A DNA stretch of 64,000 bases. Origin: Parasphingorhabdus halotolerans. GTDB taxonomy: Bacteria > Pseudomonadota > Alphaproteobacteria > Sphingomonadales > Sphingomonadaceae. The stretch is from the NCBI RefSeq assembly GCF_012516475.1, contig NZ_CP051217.1:2723501-2787500 (forward strand), given 5' to 3'. The notes under the pieces were generated by a model. That model did not search any database. It was not told the origin of the DNA and saw nothing but the letters and a program-made list of their open reading frames with translations. Below, piece after piece: positions 7,735 to 17,605 of this stretch. The stretch's first letter is position 1. The number at the start of each line of letters is the position of its first letter. A program made the position numbers and the translations under genes.

Positions 7735-8760
7735 ATGTCAACTGTAACTGGGCAGAAATCCGGTCTTACTACCGCATCGGTAAAACGCGCAAAGACGAAA
7801 AACAAACCCTATAAGTTCTGACCGGGACGGGCTGTATCTGCTTGTTCAACCGAACGACAAACGCTTCTGGCGCATAAACTACCGGTTTCATGGAAAGCAG
7901 AAAACAATGGCTTTTGGAAATCACTTATCCGGCAATCGGGCGGCGTCCCATCACCAAGATTTCTGCTCAAGAAATATTACTGGTCTTAAAGTAAGGTCGA
8001 AAAAAGTAAACGCAACGACACTGCATCCCGAATTAGCAGCGCTTGCAGTCAGGTTTTTCGTTACGCGATTGCAACCGCTCGCGCTGAACGAGATATTTGT
8101 GCTGATTTACGTGGTGCGTTGATCTCTCCAAAAGTTCAACACCGGGCAGCAATCACCACCGCGAAAGTAGCGGGCGCACTCCTGCGGTCAATCATGGAAT
8201 ATGATGGAAACAAGCTCACCAGTATCGCACCGCGGCTGATCCCGCATTTATTTGTTCGACCGGGCGAGCTTCGCTTTTCAGAATGGAAGGAATTCGATTT
8301 TGGCAAAGCTGTATGGACAATTCCGGACCACAAGATGAAAATGCGGCGTCCCCATGTTGTTCCGCTGTCAAAGCAAGCTCTCTCGATAATTCGGGAGCTG
8401 GAGCATGACGACAGTCTCAGAACATATCTTTTCCCGTCACTGCGCTCTATGGGACGGCCAATGTCCGATAACACATTGAACGCAGCGTTGCGCCGTTGGG
8501 GTTATGGAAAGGACGAAATGACCGCACATGGTTTTTATGCAATGGCAGCAACGCTTCTCAACGAGATGGGTATCTGGAATCCCCACGCTATCGAACGACA
8601 ACTCGCACATGCTGAAAGCAATTCAGTGCGCCGTGCCTATGCTCGCGGCCAATATTGGGATGAACGCGTCAAGATGATGCAGCATTGGTCCGACTATCTC
8701 GACCAACTGCGTGACCGGGCAACCATTCTCCGGCCTCAGTTCGGACATGGCGGGTCATGA
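7735..8760 (+). pseudogene. Decayed P4-type tyrosine integrase
   Basis: The coding trace runs through several frames. From the ATG it reads TTASVKRAKTKNKPYKF, then a stop. A shifted frame continues DGLYLLVQPNDKRFWRINYR and KQKTMAFG, typical of the N-terminal arm-binding region of P4-type integrases. Another shift leads to VEKSKRND, FRYAIATARAERD and an intact C-terminal stretch from about 8000 to 8760 with RPGELRFSEW (first catalytic Arg), QLAHAESNSVRRAY and a late tyrosine. The HGFR motif reads HGFYAMAA, so the second catalytic Arg is lost. It lies 163 bases after tRNA-Cys. It is non-functional; the element it mobilised is gone or eroded. Confidence 0.85.
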
Positions 8761-9596
8761 TTGAATGTTGGCCTCAAAATCCATAGTTTTTAGTGCGTTT
8801 TTGCGAAACACATGCTGAAACCATCAGGCTAGATATCAGGATGAGGATGGATCTTCTGACGATAATTGCCTCCAAAAAAATCAGCCACTGTATTATATAT
8901 ATAATACACAAAGTGTCAATTGAGGTTGCTGCTTGACCTTTGGAATATTTAAGGTCGGCTTGGCCGTTCGTCCGATACTGGATAACTCGTAATCGAAACT
9001 GAGTTTTTACAAGTGAAGCGGAACGGACGTGTGGCATTTTGCGAGAAAATCCGAACAACTGTCTCTGATCTACTGTCCTTGATTATTTTTGTGATCAATA
9101 CCGATTGCCGCAAGCGGCATCGCCTTTGTTCTAGCGTCGCATGAAAGCATTGCATCCGATAAACCGAAGGCATCGAGCGGCATCAGAGAACTCTCCCTCC
9201 AAATGCTGTTGTATCATCCATTGGAGTAGGGCAACCGATTAGGATCATAGAGACGCTTAACGTGATAACGGTCCACCCCTTGATTGATGAACCGATCAAG
9301 TTTGTACCTGATAACCCGGTAAAACAGTGAGCAAAATGATTATGTATACTCCAACAGTATATCGTAAAAAATGAAATGATGGCAGTTTTCGATCGGTTGC
9401 TCGGTGTTAGACCCTACCTTATCGAGAATTATATGGGAAAAGTGGCCCATTGAGGCTAGCGAGATGCAACCAAGTCACTTTTGGTGCGTTTGTTCGTGGA
9501 TTTCGATAATTTTGAAACCACCAATTTGGGATGTTCTTTCGATCAGAACAAATTTTCATCTATCGAAATGGAGAAAGGCTAAGCACGCGCCGCAGT
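8761..9596. other. Non-coding, AT-rich interval behind the integrase relic
   Basis: I find no convincing gene in these 836 bases. Short open frames lack start sites and family resemblance. A perfect palindrome lies at 8889-8908. A 41-codon minus-strand stretch around 9220-9345 (LDRFINQGVDRYHVKRLYDP) looks protein-like and may be a gene remnant. The stretch probably combines eroded mobile-element DNA with the promoter region of the tamA-tamB operon. Confidence 0.5.
8889..8908. repeat. Perfect 20-bp AT palindrome
   Basis: TGTATTATATATATAATACA is exactly self-complementary over 20 bases and contains only two G/C bases. It lies in the gene-free region after the integrase relic. It could be an operator, a recombination remnant or chance in AT-rich DNA. 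Confidence 0.45.
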
Positions 9597-11846
9597 ATGA
9601 GTAATCGATTGTTCTTTTGTGCGTTTATAATAACGTCTTGTTTCGCGAGCGCGGCAATGGCGCCAGTCTACGCGCAAGGCGCGGACTACGAATCTCAACC
9701 CACAGACCCGCGCGAACCAATTATCACAGATAATGAGTTTGATGAGACTATCCCACCTATTGACGAAGACCCCGACGCGTTGCTTGGCACCGTCCAGGAT
9801 TGGAAAGATGAACAACAGCGCCTGGAAGCAGAGACGCAGGCCAAGGATGTCAAAAACGGTGTTGCGGGAATTCCTGCGGTGCAAGACGGCGATCCGATTG
9901 AGTTAATCGCTGATGCCCCGGTCGATGATCCTGAGATCGATAATCCATTGGAGCCGCTGGAAACTTTTGACGTCGAACCGTTCGACGAGAGCCGATTTAC
10001 GGAGGCCGATGACAGCGAGCAAGGTGCCGGATTACGTTATTCCTATCGGATTGACGGCTTGGAAAACCTGGATGACCAGAGCGATATCCGTCCGATCAGT
10101 GCCAATGACATAAAGGGTCGTTTCGCGGAATTGTCTGCGCTGGAAGATGGCGATGGCAAAGCCACAAATGGCGCGATGGTCTCCGCCCGGATGCGCGAAG
10201 ATCAACAGTTGTTGGTCGATATTTTGTCGGGGCAAGGTTATTTTGATGTCAGCGTCAATGGCAATGTAGAGCTTCCTTCTGCAGACGGCGAGCGGCTGAC
10301 GGTTGTTTTGCAAGTCACGCCCGGAAAGCGCTATGGTCTTGGAACAATCATGTTTGAGGCGGAGCCAGTTGTGCCAGAAGATCTGGTCACGAAGAATTTT
10401 GTCCCCAAAATTGGTGAACCGATTGTTGCTGAACGGGTGCTGGCGGCAGAAGCCAACCTAGCTGTGGTGTTGCCCGAGCAAGGCTATCCTTTTGTCGAGA
10501 TCGGTCAGCGCGATATATTGCTCGATCCGGAAACCGGGGCGGGCGACTATACACTTCCGATCGATATTGGGCCACGCAGTAGTTTTGGCGATATTGTGAC
10601 GACCGGAACCACCGCTTTCGATGCGGAACATATCAATGTAATTTCACGCTTTGATAAAGGTGAACTTTATGACAGCCGCAAAGTCGATGACCTACGCAAG
10701 GCGCTGGTTGCGACCGGTCTATTCTCCATTGTCTCCGTCAAACCGACGAAGAGCGATGAAGCGGGGCCAGATGGAACCGAATATGCGACGATCAACGTCG
10801 AGCAAGAGGCTGGGCCGGCAAGAACGCTAGCGGGCAGCGCAGGCTACGGAACCGGGCAGGGTTTTCGCTTGGAAGGCAGCTGGACGCATCGCAATCTCTT
10901 CCCACCCGAAGGGGCTTTGATTGCCAGCGCCGTTGCCGGAACGCAAGAACAAGGTGCATCGCTATCCTTTCGTCGCAGTAACGCGGGCCGACGCGATCGC
11001 ACGGTGGAGTTTGGCTTATCTGCCTTGCATAGCGATTTTGATGCTTATGAAGCGTTTACTGGGCGGATCGGCGGGCGGATTTCTTATGATAGTACCCCGA
11101 TCTGGCAGAAGCGGTTCACCTATAGCTTTGGCTTTGAAGTGCTGGGCACTAATGAACAGGATTTCAATCTACTCACTAGAACGCGGGACCGCACAACTTA
11201 TTATCTCGCTGCACTGCCCGGTCAGGTGACTTTCGACACAACCGACAGCCTGCTTGATCCGACCGAAGGGTTCCGACTGTCCACCAAGCTATCACCCGAA
11301 GCGTCTCTGGGCAGCGGCGCGCAAATTTATGGTCGTGGCCAAGTTGAGGGAACCGCCTATTATGGTGCGGGCGAGAATATCGTTCTTGCCGGACGGCTAC
11401 GGGTCGGTTCGATTGCGGGCGCTAATCGCGAACGAATTGCGCCATCACGCCGGTTTTATGCGGGAGGCGGCGGCTCGGTGCGCGGTTTCGGCTATCAGGA
11501 GCTAGGGCCGAAAGTGCAGGAGCCAAATCCGAAATTCGACCCGACAGACCCGGATGAAACGGATTCCCCGACTCTGCCCCGTCCGATTGGTGGCCGCAGC
11601 CTGGTTGAGGCCGCAGCCGAAGTGCGCTACCGGTTTGGCGATTATGGCGTGGTTGGCTTTGTTGATGCCGGACAGGTCTATACCAGTTCGACGCCAGGTT
11701 TTGATAATATGCGATTTGGCGTTGGCATCGGCGGGCGGTTTTACACCAATTTTGGTCCGCTAAGGCTGGATGTCGCCACACCGATCAACCGCCAGCCTGG
11801 TGAGTCGCGAGTGTCGGTCTATATCTCTATCGGGCAGGCATTCTGA
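9597..11846 (+). CDS. tamA: TamA-like BamA-superfamily outer-membrane protein
   Basis: A 749-residue protein when started at ATG 9597, which gives a clean signal peptide (RLFFCAFIITSCFASAAMA, then PVYAQ). An upstream ATG at 9531 would add a charged leader. An acidic linker of about 120 residues is followed by POTRA-like repeats (YFDVSVNGNVEL, LGTIMFEAEP, SSFGDIVTTGTTAF) and a C-terminal 16-strand barrel with GGGGSVRGFGYQELGP, the conserved RGF loop of Omp85 proteins, ending in a barrel signature SVYISIGQAF. With TamB it forms the translocation and assembly module linking inner and outer membranes. The tamB gene overlaps its stop by one base. Confidence 0.9.
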   Translation: MSNRLFFCAFIITSCFASAAMAPVYAQGADYESQPTDPREPIITDNEFDETIPPIDEDPDALLGTVQDWKDEQQRLEAETQAKDVKNGVAGIPAVQDGDPIELIADAPVDDPEIDNPLEPLETFDVEPFDESRFTEADDSEQGAGLRYSYRIDGLENLDDQSDIRPISANDIKGRFAELSALEDGDGKATNGAMVSARMREDQQLLVDILSGQGYFDVSVNGNVELPSADGERLTVVLQVTPGKRYGLGTIMFEAEPVVPEDLVTKNFVPKIGEPIVAERVLAAEANLAVVLPEQGYPFVEIGQRDILLDPETGAGDYTLPIDIGPRSSFGDIVTTGTTAFDAEHINVISRFDKGELYDSRKVDDLRKALVATGLFSIVSVKPTKSDEAGPDGTEYATINVEQEAGPARTLAGSAGYGTGQGFRLEGSWTHRNLFPPEGALIASAVAGTQEQGASLSFRRSNAGRRDRTVEFGLSALHSDFDAYEAFTGRIGGRISYDSTPIWQKRFTYSFGFEVLGTNEQDFNLLTRTRDRTTYYLAALPGQVTFDTTDSLLDPTEGFRLSTKLSPEASLGSGAQIYGRGQVEGTAYYGAGENIVLAGRLRVGSIAGANRERIAPSRRFYAGGGGSVRGFGYQELGPKVQEPNPKFDPTDPDETDSPTLPRPIGGRSLVEAAAEVRYRFGDYGVVGFVDAGQVYTSSTPGFDNMRFGVGIGGRFYTNFGPLRLDVATPINRQPGESRVSVYISIGQAF

Positions 11847-14800
11847 TGAGCGATACGGAAACCACGGCCGATAGCGGAACGCGCAGCAGTTGGCCGCGCA
11901 AAATCTTTATGGGTTTGGGCGGTTTGCTCGCGTTGATCGTGTTGATTGTCGTAGGCGGTTATATCTGGCTGGATACAAACAGCGGCCACCGGTTTATCGA
12001 AAAGCAAGTCGAGGCGCTTGAACTTGAAAACGGTATGCAGATCGGCATCGGCAAAATCGAAGGATCAATCTATGACGAGATGCAAGTTGTCGATCTGACG
12101 ATTAGCGATCCCAAAGGTGTTTTCGTTTCTTCCGAAAAAGTAGCGATGGACTGGCGTCCGTTCGCGTTCATTAGCAGCCATGTTGATATCCGTTCCCTCA
12201 TCATTCCAAAAGCGAAATTGTTGCGCCTTCCCGAGTTTAAAGACGTACCGGAAACCGACGATCCGCTGCTGCCCGATCTGGATATCGACATCGGCAAGTT
12301 GGAAATTGGCGCACTGGATATCGCTGCCGCTGTTACTGGTGAGCGTCATCTCGTCACTCTGTTGGCTGATGTAAAAATTGCGGATCGGCGTGCTATCGTT
12401 AACGGCACCGGAAGTGCGAAGATTGCTCCCGGCGTTGCGGGTGGCGACAAATTTGCGTTCAAACTCAACGCTGTTCCTGATGATAATGAACTGGATATTG
12501 CGTTCAACCTCGATGCGCCTGCCAATGGCGTTGTCGCGGGACTGTCCGGGACCGGGTTGCCAATGGCGCTGGAACTGAAGGGTAAAGGCGACTGGAAAAA
12601 TTGGAACGGGACGCTGAAAGGTAAAAGCGGCGCAGAGATGCTTGCTGTTGTTGCGCTGAACGCTCGCGATGGAACGTTCAAAATAGCGGGCGATGCCCGG
12701 CCCGGACTTTTCCTGTCGGGGCCAAGCCGCGATATGCTTGAGCCGGTCACCAATATCGATTTCACCGCCAGCGGCGAAGATCGTGCGTTTGATATCAAGG
12801 GTCAGATTGGCAGCGATAATTTCACGCTTGCTACTGATGGTCTGGTTGACCTTGGCAATAACAGTATGCGCGATCTCAACGTCGAATTCCGCTTGCTCAA
12901 GCCATCGGTTATTGCCGAGAACTTGAACGGCGCCGGGATTACGGGATCGCTTGTTCTCAATGGCGATTTCGCGACGCCCAATGTCAGCTACGCGCTCAAT
13001 GCGGCGCGGATCGGTTTTGCTGAAACGACCGTCATCGGATTGCGTGCCAGCGGCAGTGCAGAACTGAACAAAGATCAGTGGCGTATTCCGCTGAATGCTA
13101 GGGCGCAGCGGATAGCAGGTCTTAACGCGGCGGCCGGAGAATTGCTGACCAATGTCAGGCTGGACGGCGATTTTGCATATGCCAATGCCCGGCTGCTGTC
13201 GGATAATTTGAAAATCCGCTCCGACCGGATTGATGCGACGGCCGTGGTTGTCGCTGATCTGAACGAAGGCCTCTATACTGGCGGCTTGAAAGGCAAAATC
13301 AACGGCTATCGCGTAGAAAGCGTCGGGATTTTCAACCTCGATAGCGATATCAATCTGAAAAGCGGCAATGATGGACAGTTTGCGCTGACCGGTACAATCC
13401 GCGCCCGTTCGAGCCAGATTTTCAACGATGGCGCGCGTGAATTTCTTGGCGGGAACTCGCTGATCGTTGCCAATGTTGCGTACGGCACCGACGGCATTGC
13501 AAGAGTGCGCAGTTTGAATGTCGCGGCGCCGTCTTTCCGGCTAACACAAGGCAGCGGCAGTTACACACCCTCCGGGGGGATTAATTTTGCTGCGAAGGGC
13601 ATGTCCGACCAATACGGCCCGCTAGGCGTCAATGTATCGGGTACGGTGACCAATCCGGTTGCGCGTATCGCGGCGGCTAGACCGGGTCTAGGTGTTGGAC
13701 TGAGCAATGTTGTGGCGACGATACGCGGCAGCCGCAAAGGCTATGCCGTGCTGGCAGACGGCAATAGCGACTACGGACCATTTGACGCCAATGTAGATAT
13801 ATTGGCGAGCAGTGGCCCGCTGACGATCGATATCAATCGGGGAACAAGTTTCGCCGGTGTCGGATTTGCCGGTCGCATCCGCCAAACCGGGGCGGGGCCG
13901 TTTGCCGGGCAATTGGCCGCCAATGGATCGGGGATAAACGGTAATGTTATGCTCAGCGCATTCAGCGGAAAACAACGCGCCATCATCGACGCTACTGCGC
14001 AAAATTCTGTTCTGCCCGGACCAGCGCAGTTGGCGATCCGGCGCGCTATTATTGATGCCGATATCATTCTTTATGACCAGCCGCAGGTTGTTGCCGATGT
14101 GCAATTGGCGGGGCTGCAAATGCAGGAACTCGATATCGCCGCTGCCCGCGCAAAAATCGACTATCGCGGCGGTCAGGGCACGGCAATGGTCATGGCGGAG
14201 GGCCGCAATGTCGTGCCATTCCGCTTTGCTGCCAACGCTATTCTTGACCCCAAACTTTGGCGGGTTGCGCTAGATGGCCGTGCCAACGGTGTTAATTTCA
14301 AAACGGTCAAGCCGGCGCGCATCGTTCCGGAACGCAGCAAATATACATTGCTGTCAACCACCATTGATTTGTCTCAAGGCAGCATTCAGCTGGCCGGTGA
14401 TTACGGTGCTGGCCTCAATATCCAGAGCCGCCTGAAGAACGTAAATCTGGCGTTGGTTAACCCGATGATGCCCGGATTAGGGCTTGGCGGCACGGCGACT
14501 GGTAGTCTCGATTTCGCCCAAACATCAACCGATGCATTTCCGCGAGCAGATGCAAGACTGCGGATCGATAACTTCACCCGTACCAGCTTGGCTTCGGTAT
14601 CGCAGCCAGTTGATCTGCATTTTGTTGGACGCTTGCTGGCAAATGGTGGCAACGGTCGCGCGATCTTCCGGCGGCGTGGCGCAGCCATCGGGAGGATGCA
14701 TGTCAACCTGACGCCGCTGCCGCCCGGCGCTGGTCCGTGGACTACGCGTGTTCTGGCCGCGCCTTTATCTGGCGGGCTGCGATATAATGGCCCGGCGAGC

Positions 14801-16063
14801 ACTTTGTTCTCACTGGCTGCGCTGCCCGATCAGGATCTGAAGGGCGCTATAGGCGTCGCGGCGGACTTCTCTGGCCGGGTGCAAACACCCGTTCTGACCG
14901 GCGTCGTACGGGCTAATAATCTGGTTTACGAGAATAATGCTTATGGCACCAGATTGACTAACATGAAAATTCGCGGCGAATTTACCAATGACCGCATGCA
15001 AGTCACCGAACTGACTGCCAACGCTGGCGAAGGCACAATTAGCGGAAATGGTTTTGTATCGCTTAGCTCCGACAAGGGTTTTCCGATCCAGCTCGCGCTT
15101 GATCTGAATAATGCACAGCTTGCCAAAGGCAGCGATCTTGCGGCATCCGCCACGGGGCAGATTCAGGTAGTGAACAACGCATCGCAACCTGCGACGATCA
15201 GTGGCCGCATCCGCCTGCCCGAAACGCGATACAAGATTGTCCGTGAAGGCTCGACCAAAGTCGCCACCTTAACCGGTGTTCGCCGGAAACCTGCACTGGC
15301 CCGCAAAAAGATCACCGGAGACGCTGATCCTATTAGTGGTGTACCGGGTAACTGGAAACTGGATATCGACCTTGTAGCCGACAACAAAATTTATGTGACC
15401 GGCATGGGGCTGGAATCTGAATGGTCCGCTGACATTAAAATACGGGGTACAACGGGTAACCCCGTGTTGACTGGCGGCATTGATCTTGTTCGGGGCAATC
15501 TGGGTTTTGCCGGACGGTCGTTCGAGCTCACCGAAGGGCGCCTGCGCTTTAATGGCGGCTCAGCCTTTAATCCGACATTGCGTCTGGTGGCCAACGGTGA
15601 AGCAGATGATGTGGCCATAAACGTCAATATTACCGGCAGCGCCGAAGATCCGCAGATAGCATTTTCCTCAACGCCAAGCCTGCCGCAAGACGAGATTATG
15701 GCGCGTATTTTGTTTGGCAACTCGGTGGGCGAATTGTCGCCTATTCAGGCGGTGCAATTGGCGACTTCCCTTAACAGCCTGCGTGGTGGCAGCGGCGGCC
15801 TCAATCCACTCGGTGTCTTGCAGTCCTCGGTGGGTATCGACCGCCTGCGGATATTGGGCGCTGACGAAGATAGCGGGCGCGGAACTTCGCTCGCGGCGGG
15901 TCAGTATATATCGAATGATGTCTATGTTGAAATTGTCACCGATGCGCGCGGCTATACGGCGACGCAGCTGGAGATTAGTTTGACCCCGGCGCTCTCTGTG
16001 CTCAGCAGCGTGGGCAGCTTTGGTGGTTCGAACGTTAATGTGCGCTACCGGAAGGATTATTGA
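11846..16063 (+). CDS. tamB: TamB-like translocation/assembly module protein
   Basis: This 1405-residue protein has one N-terminal membrane anchor (GLLALIVLIVVGGYIWL, about residues 27-45) and a very long periplasmic beta-rich body of the AsmA-like repeating-groove type. It ends in the conserved TamB C-terminal domain (FSSTPSLPQDEIMARILFG, then GELSPIQAVQLATSL and LTPALSVLSSVGSFGGSNV). TamB proteins bridge the envelope and are linked to autotransporter assembly and lipid transport to the outer membrane. Its start overlaps the TamA stop (TGATG), the classic tamA-tamB pairing, and its stop overlaps the next start. Confidence 0.93.
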   Translation: MSDTETTADSGTRSSWPRKIFMGLGGLLALIVLIVVGGYIWLDTNSGHRFIEKQVEALELENGMQIGIGKIEGSIYDEMQVVDLTISDPKGVFVSSEKVAMDWRPFAFISSHVDIRSLIIPKAKLLRLPEFKDVPETDDPLLPDLDIDIGKLEIGALDIAAAVTGERHLVTLLADVKIADRRAIVNGTGSAKIAPGVAGGDKFAFKLNAVPDDNELDIAFNLDAPANGVVAGLSGTGLPMALELKGKGDWKNWNGTLKGKSGAEMLAVVALNARDGTFKIAGDARPGLFLSGPSRDMLEPVTNIDFTASGEDRAFDIKGQIGSDNFTLATDGLVDLGNNSMRDLNVEFRLLKPSVIAENLNGAGITGSLVLNGDFATPNVSYALNAARIGFAETTVIGLRASGSAELNKDQWRIPLNARAQRIAGLNAAAGELLTNVRLDGDFAYANARLLSDNLKIRSDRIDATAVVVADLNEGLYTGGLKGKINGYRVESVGIFNLDSDINLKSGNDGQFALTGTIRARSSQIFNDGAREFLGGNSLIVANVAYGTDGIARVRSLNVAAPSFRLTQGSGSYTPSGGINFAAKGMSDQYGPLGVNVSGTVTNPVARIAAARPGLGVGLSNVVATIRGSRKGYAVLADGNSDYGPFDANVDILASSGPLTIDINRGTSFAGVGFAGRIRQTGAGPFAGQLAANGSGINGNVMLSAFSGKQRAIIDATAQNSVLPGPAQLAIRRAIIDADIILYDQPQVVADVQLAGLQMQELDIAAARAKIDYRGGQGTAMVMAEGRNVVPFRFAANAILDPKLWRVALDGRANGVNFKTVKPARIVPERSKYTLLSTTIDLSQGSIQLAGDYGAGLNIQSRLKNVNLALVNPMMPGLGLGGTATGSLDFAQTSTDAFPRADARLRIDNFTRTSLASVSQPVDLHFVGRLLANGGNGRAIFRRRGAAIGRMHVNLTPLPPGAGPWTTRVLAAPLSGGLRYNGPASTLFSLAALPDQDLKGAIGVAADFSGRVQTPVLTGVVRANNLVYENNAYGTRLTNMKIRGEFTNDRMQVTELTANAGEGTISGNGFVSLSSDKGFPIQLALDLNNAQLAKGSDLAASATGQIQVVNNASQPATISGRIRLPETRYKIVREGSTKVATLTGVRRKPALARKKITGDADPISGVPGNWKLDIDLVADNKIYVTGMGLESEWSADIKIRGTTGNPVLTGGIDLVRGNLGFAGRSFELTEGRLRFNGGSAFNPTLRLVANGEADDVAINVNITGSAEDPQIAFSSTPSLPQDEIMARILFGNSVGELSPIQAVQLATSLNSLRGGSGGLNPLGVLQSSVGIDRLRILGADEDSGRGTSLAAGQYISNDVYVEIVTDARGYTATQLEISLTPALSVLSSVGSFGGSNVNVRYRKDY

Positions 16064-16275
16064 TGCGGATCGCTCTCACTGTGTTTGTCGCGATCTCTGC
16101 TCTCGGTCTGTCTGCTTGTGAAAAGAAGTTTGACGAGAAATTTGATGAAAATCTGGAACAGCTGAAAAGTGAAGCCGATGAAATCAAGGCACAAGCTGAT
16201 GACCAGCTTGCCGCCGGGCGAGAGGCCGAAAAAGCAGGCAAGCAGGCCGAGCGGTCGAAGCAACCCGCTCAATGA
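16063..16275 (+). CDS. Small predicted lipoprotein
   Basis: This 70-residue protein has a lipoprotein signal peptide (MRIALTVFVAISALGLSAC, with lipobox LSAC and lipidated Cys at residue 19). A highly charged helical mature part rich in Glu, Lys and Ala follows and probably forms a coiled coil. The start ATG overlaps the tamB stop (TGATG); a TTG one codon earlier is less likely. It also overlaps the YihY start by four bases. No family is recognised. Position suggests co-expression with TamAB. Confidence 0.75.
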   Translation: MRIALTVFVAISALGLSACEKKFDEKFDENLEQLKSEADEIKAQADDQLAAGREAEKAGKQAERSKQPAQ

Positions 16276-17369
16276 GTGAACTGCGGCCAGAGCAAGATCC
16301 AGCTGATGTAGAAGAGCTCATCGAGGCGTTACCCGATGAGGCCATAACGCTAGGTGCGACAGCACGCACTCCATTGCATTTTCCTGCTAAAGCGTGGTGG
16401 GCGATCATCAAACGCGTTTATGTGATGAACGATTTCCACAATCTGCCGCTGCTGTCGGCGGGCGTTGCATTTTTCGGCTTTCTGGCCTTTGTTCCGCTCA
16501 TCGCGGTTGTCGTTCTGCTATACGGGCTCATCGCTGACCCCACAAATGTTGGCAATGTCATTGAGAATGCCGACGGATTCTTGCCCGAAGCTGTGCTCAC
16601 AATATTGCGTGACCAAATGTTAGATATCGTGACCACGAGCAAGGCGGCGCAAGGACTTGGCCTGGCCTTTGCGCTGCTTGTGTCCACTTACGGAGCGATG
16701 CGCGCTGCAACCGCGATGATAAAGGCACTTAATATCATCTACGAGGAACCGGAATCGCGCAACATACTGGTCACGACCTTCACGGCACTGAAAATCACAT
16801 TGGGGATGGCGCTTGTTGCTATTGTCGGTCTGGGATCCATTTCAGTGTTCAGCTACGTCAGCATATTTTTGCAAGACTACCTGGGAAACATCACAGTCAC
16901 TCTGATAAAATTCGCTACGTGGCTGACCGCTGGTTTTCTGGTCAGCGTCGCTTTTGGTTTATTCTTTCGATACGGCCCCGATCGCCGACCTGCCAAATGG
17001 CGTTGGCTGACAATCGGTTCGGCGGTATCAACATTGCTGTGGCTGCTGATCACTATCGGATTTGGCTATTATGCCTCCAACGTCAGCGATTATAACGCGA
17101 CTTACGGATCACTTGCAGCAGTAGTCATTTTTCTGATGTGGTTGTTTCTATCGGCTTATGCCGTGTTGATTGGCGCAGAAATCAATGCCGAGATGGAACG
17201 CCAGACCTTTCAAGATTCCACCATCGGCAAAGATCGCCCAATCGGCGAGCGCGGCGCTTATGTGGCGGACAATTTGATGCTTGATCAAGCAAGCAAAACA
17301 ATCTTGCTCAAAAAGCAGAGGCGAAAAGCAGACCGGCGAGCGCGTAAGGTTACTAGAGACTCGCTGTGA
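16272..17369 (+). CDS. YihY/BrkB-family inner-membrane protein
   Basis: This 365-residue protein has six predicted membrane segments (for example LLSAGVAFFGFLAFVPLIAV and AAVVIFLMWLFLSAYAVLIG). It carries the family landmarks YNATYGSLAAVVIFLMW and LIGAEINAEMERQ near the C-terminus, followed by a basic tail. YihY/BrkB proteins were once annotated as RNase BN and as serum-resistance factors; recent work ties the family to envelope lipid transport. It overlaps the preceding lipoprotein (ATGA), so it sits at the end of the tamA-tamB transcript. About 100 bases downstream lies a fragment matching its own C-terminal region. Confidence 0.9.
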   Translation: MSELRPEQDPADVEELIEALPDEAITLGATARTPLHFPAKAWWAIIKRVYVMNDFHNLPLLSAGVAFFGFLAFVPLIAVVVLLYGLIADPTNVGNVIENADGFLPEAVLTILRDQMLDIVTTSKAAQGLGLAFALLVSTYGAMRAATAMIKALNIIYEEPESRNILVTTFTALKITLGMALVAIVGLGSISVFSYVSIFLQDYLGNITVTLIKFATWLTAGFLVSVAFGLFFRYGPDRRPAKWRWLTIGSAVSTLLWLLITIGFGYYASNVSDYNATYGSLAAVVIFLMWLFLSAYAVLIGAEINAEMERQTFQDSTIGKDRPIGERGAYVADNLMLDQASKTILLKKQRRKADRRARKVTRDSL

Positions 17370-17467
17370 AAGGGAGTACCGCAATCTGAAGGTTCAATTT
17401 CGGTCTCAGTGTTATAATGACTGTAGATATGTAAGGACTCCTGAGATATCTTCTGTAAATTCCCGAT

Positions 17468-17569
17468 GCAGGAATCAACGTCGAAATGGAGCGTCAGAGT
17501 TTCCAAGATTCCACCATTGGAAAAGATCAGTCCATTGGCGGTCCCTTGACCCGATGGACATTGTCGTGA
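17468..17569 (+). pseudogene. Fragment of a second YihY/BrkB gene
   Basis: An open stretch of about 33 codons reads AGINVEMERQSFQDSTIGKD followed by QSIGGPLTRWTLS and a stop. It matches the C-terminal GAEINAEMERQTFQDSTIGK segment of the intact YihY protein 270 bases upstream almost residue for residue over about 20 positions, then diverges. No start or upstream domain is present. It is best read as the leftover of a tandem duplication or of recombination that deleted most of a paralogue. Confidence 0.7.
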
Positions 17570-17582
17570 ATGGTGTTCGAGA

Positions 17583-17605
17583 GCGACAAGGGGGTCGCTT
17601 TTTTT
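17583..17605 (+). terminator. Short hairpin plus seven Ts directly before the CDF start
   Basis: GCGAC (17583-17587) pairs with GTCGC (17594-17598) around a six-base loop, and seven Ts follow (17599-17605). The next base begins the ATG of the CDF gene. It resembles a weak intrinsic terminator for the upstream operon, but the loop also contains the purine-rich AAGGGG that would serve as ribosome-binding site. Confidence 0.4.

Noticed and set aside
9220..9345. Protein-like minus-strand stretch (LDRFINQGVDRYHVKRLYDP)
   Set aside because: About 41 codons without start or family; kept only as a comment within the non-coding interval.
7572..9596. Duplicate of the tRNA-Cys 3' end (attR) downstream of the integrase relic
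   Set aside because: Visual search found no copy of TTCCGGCTCGGGCCTCCA before tamA.
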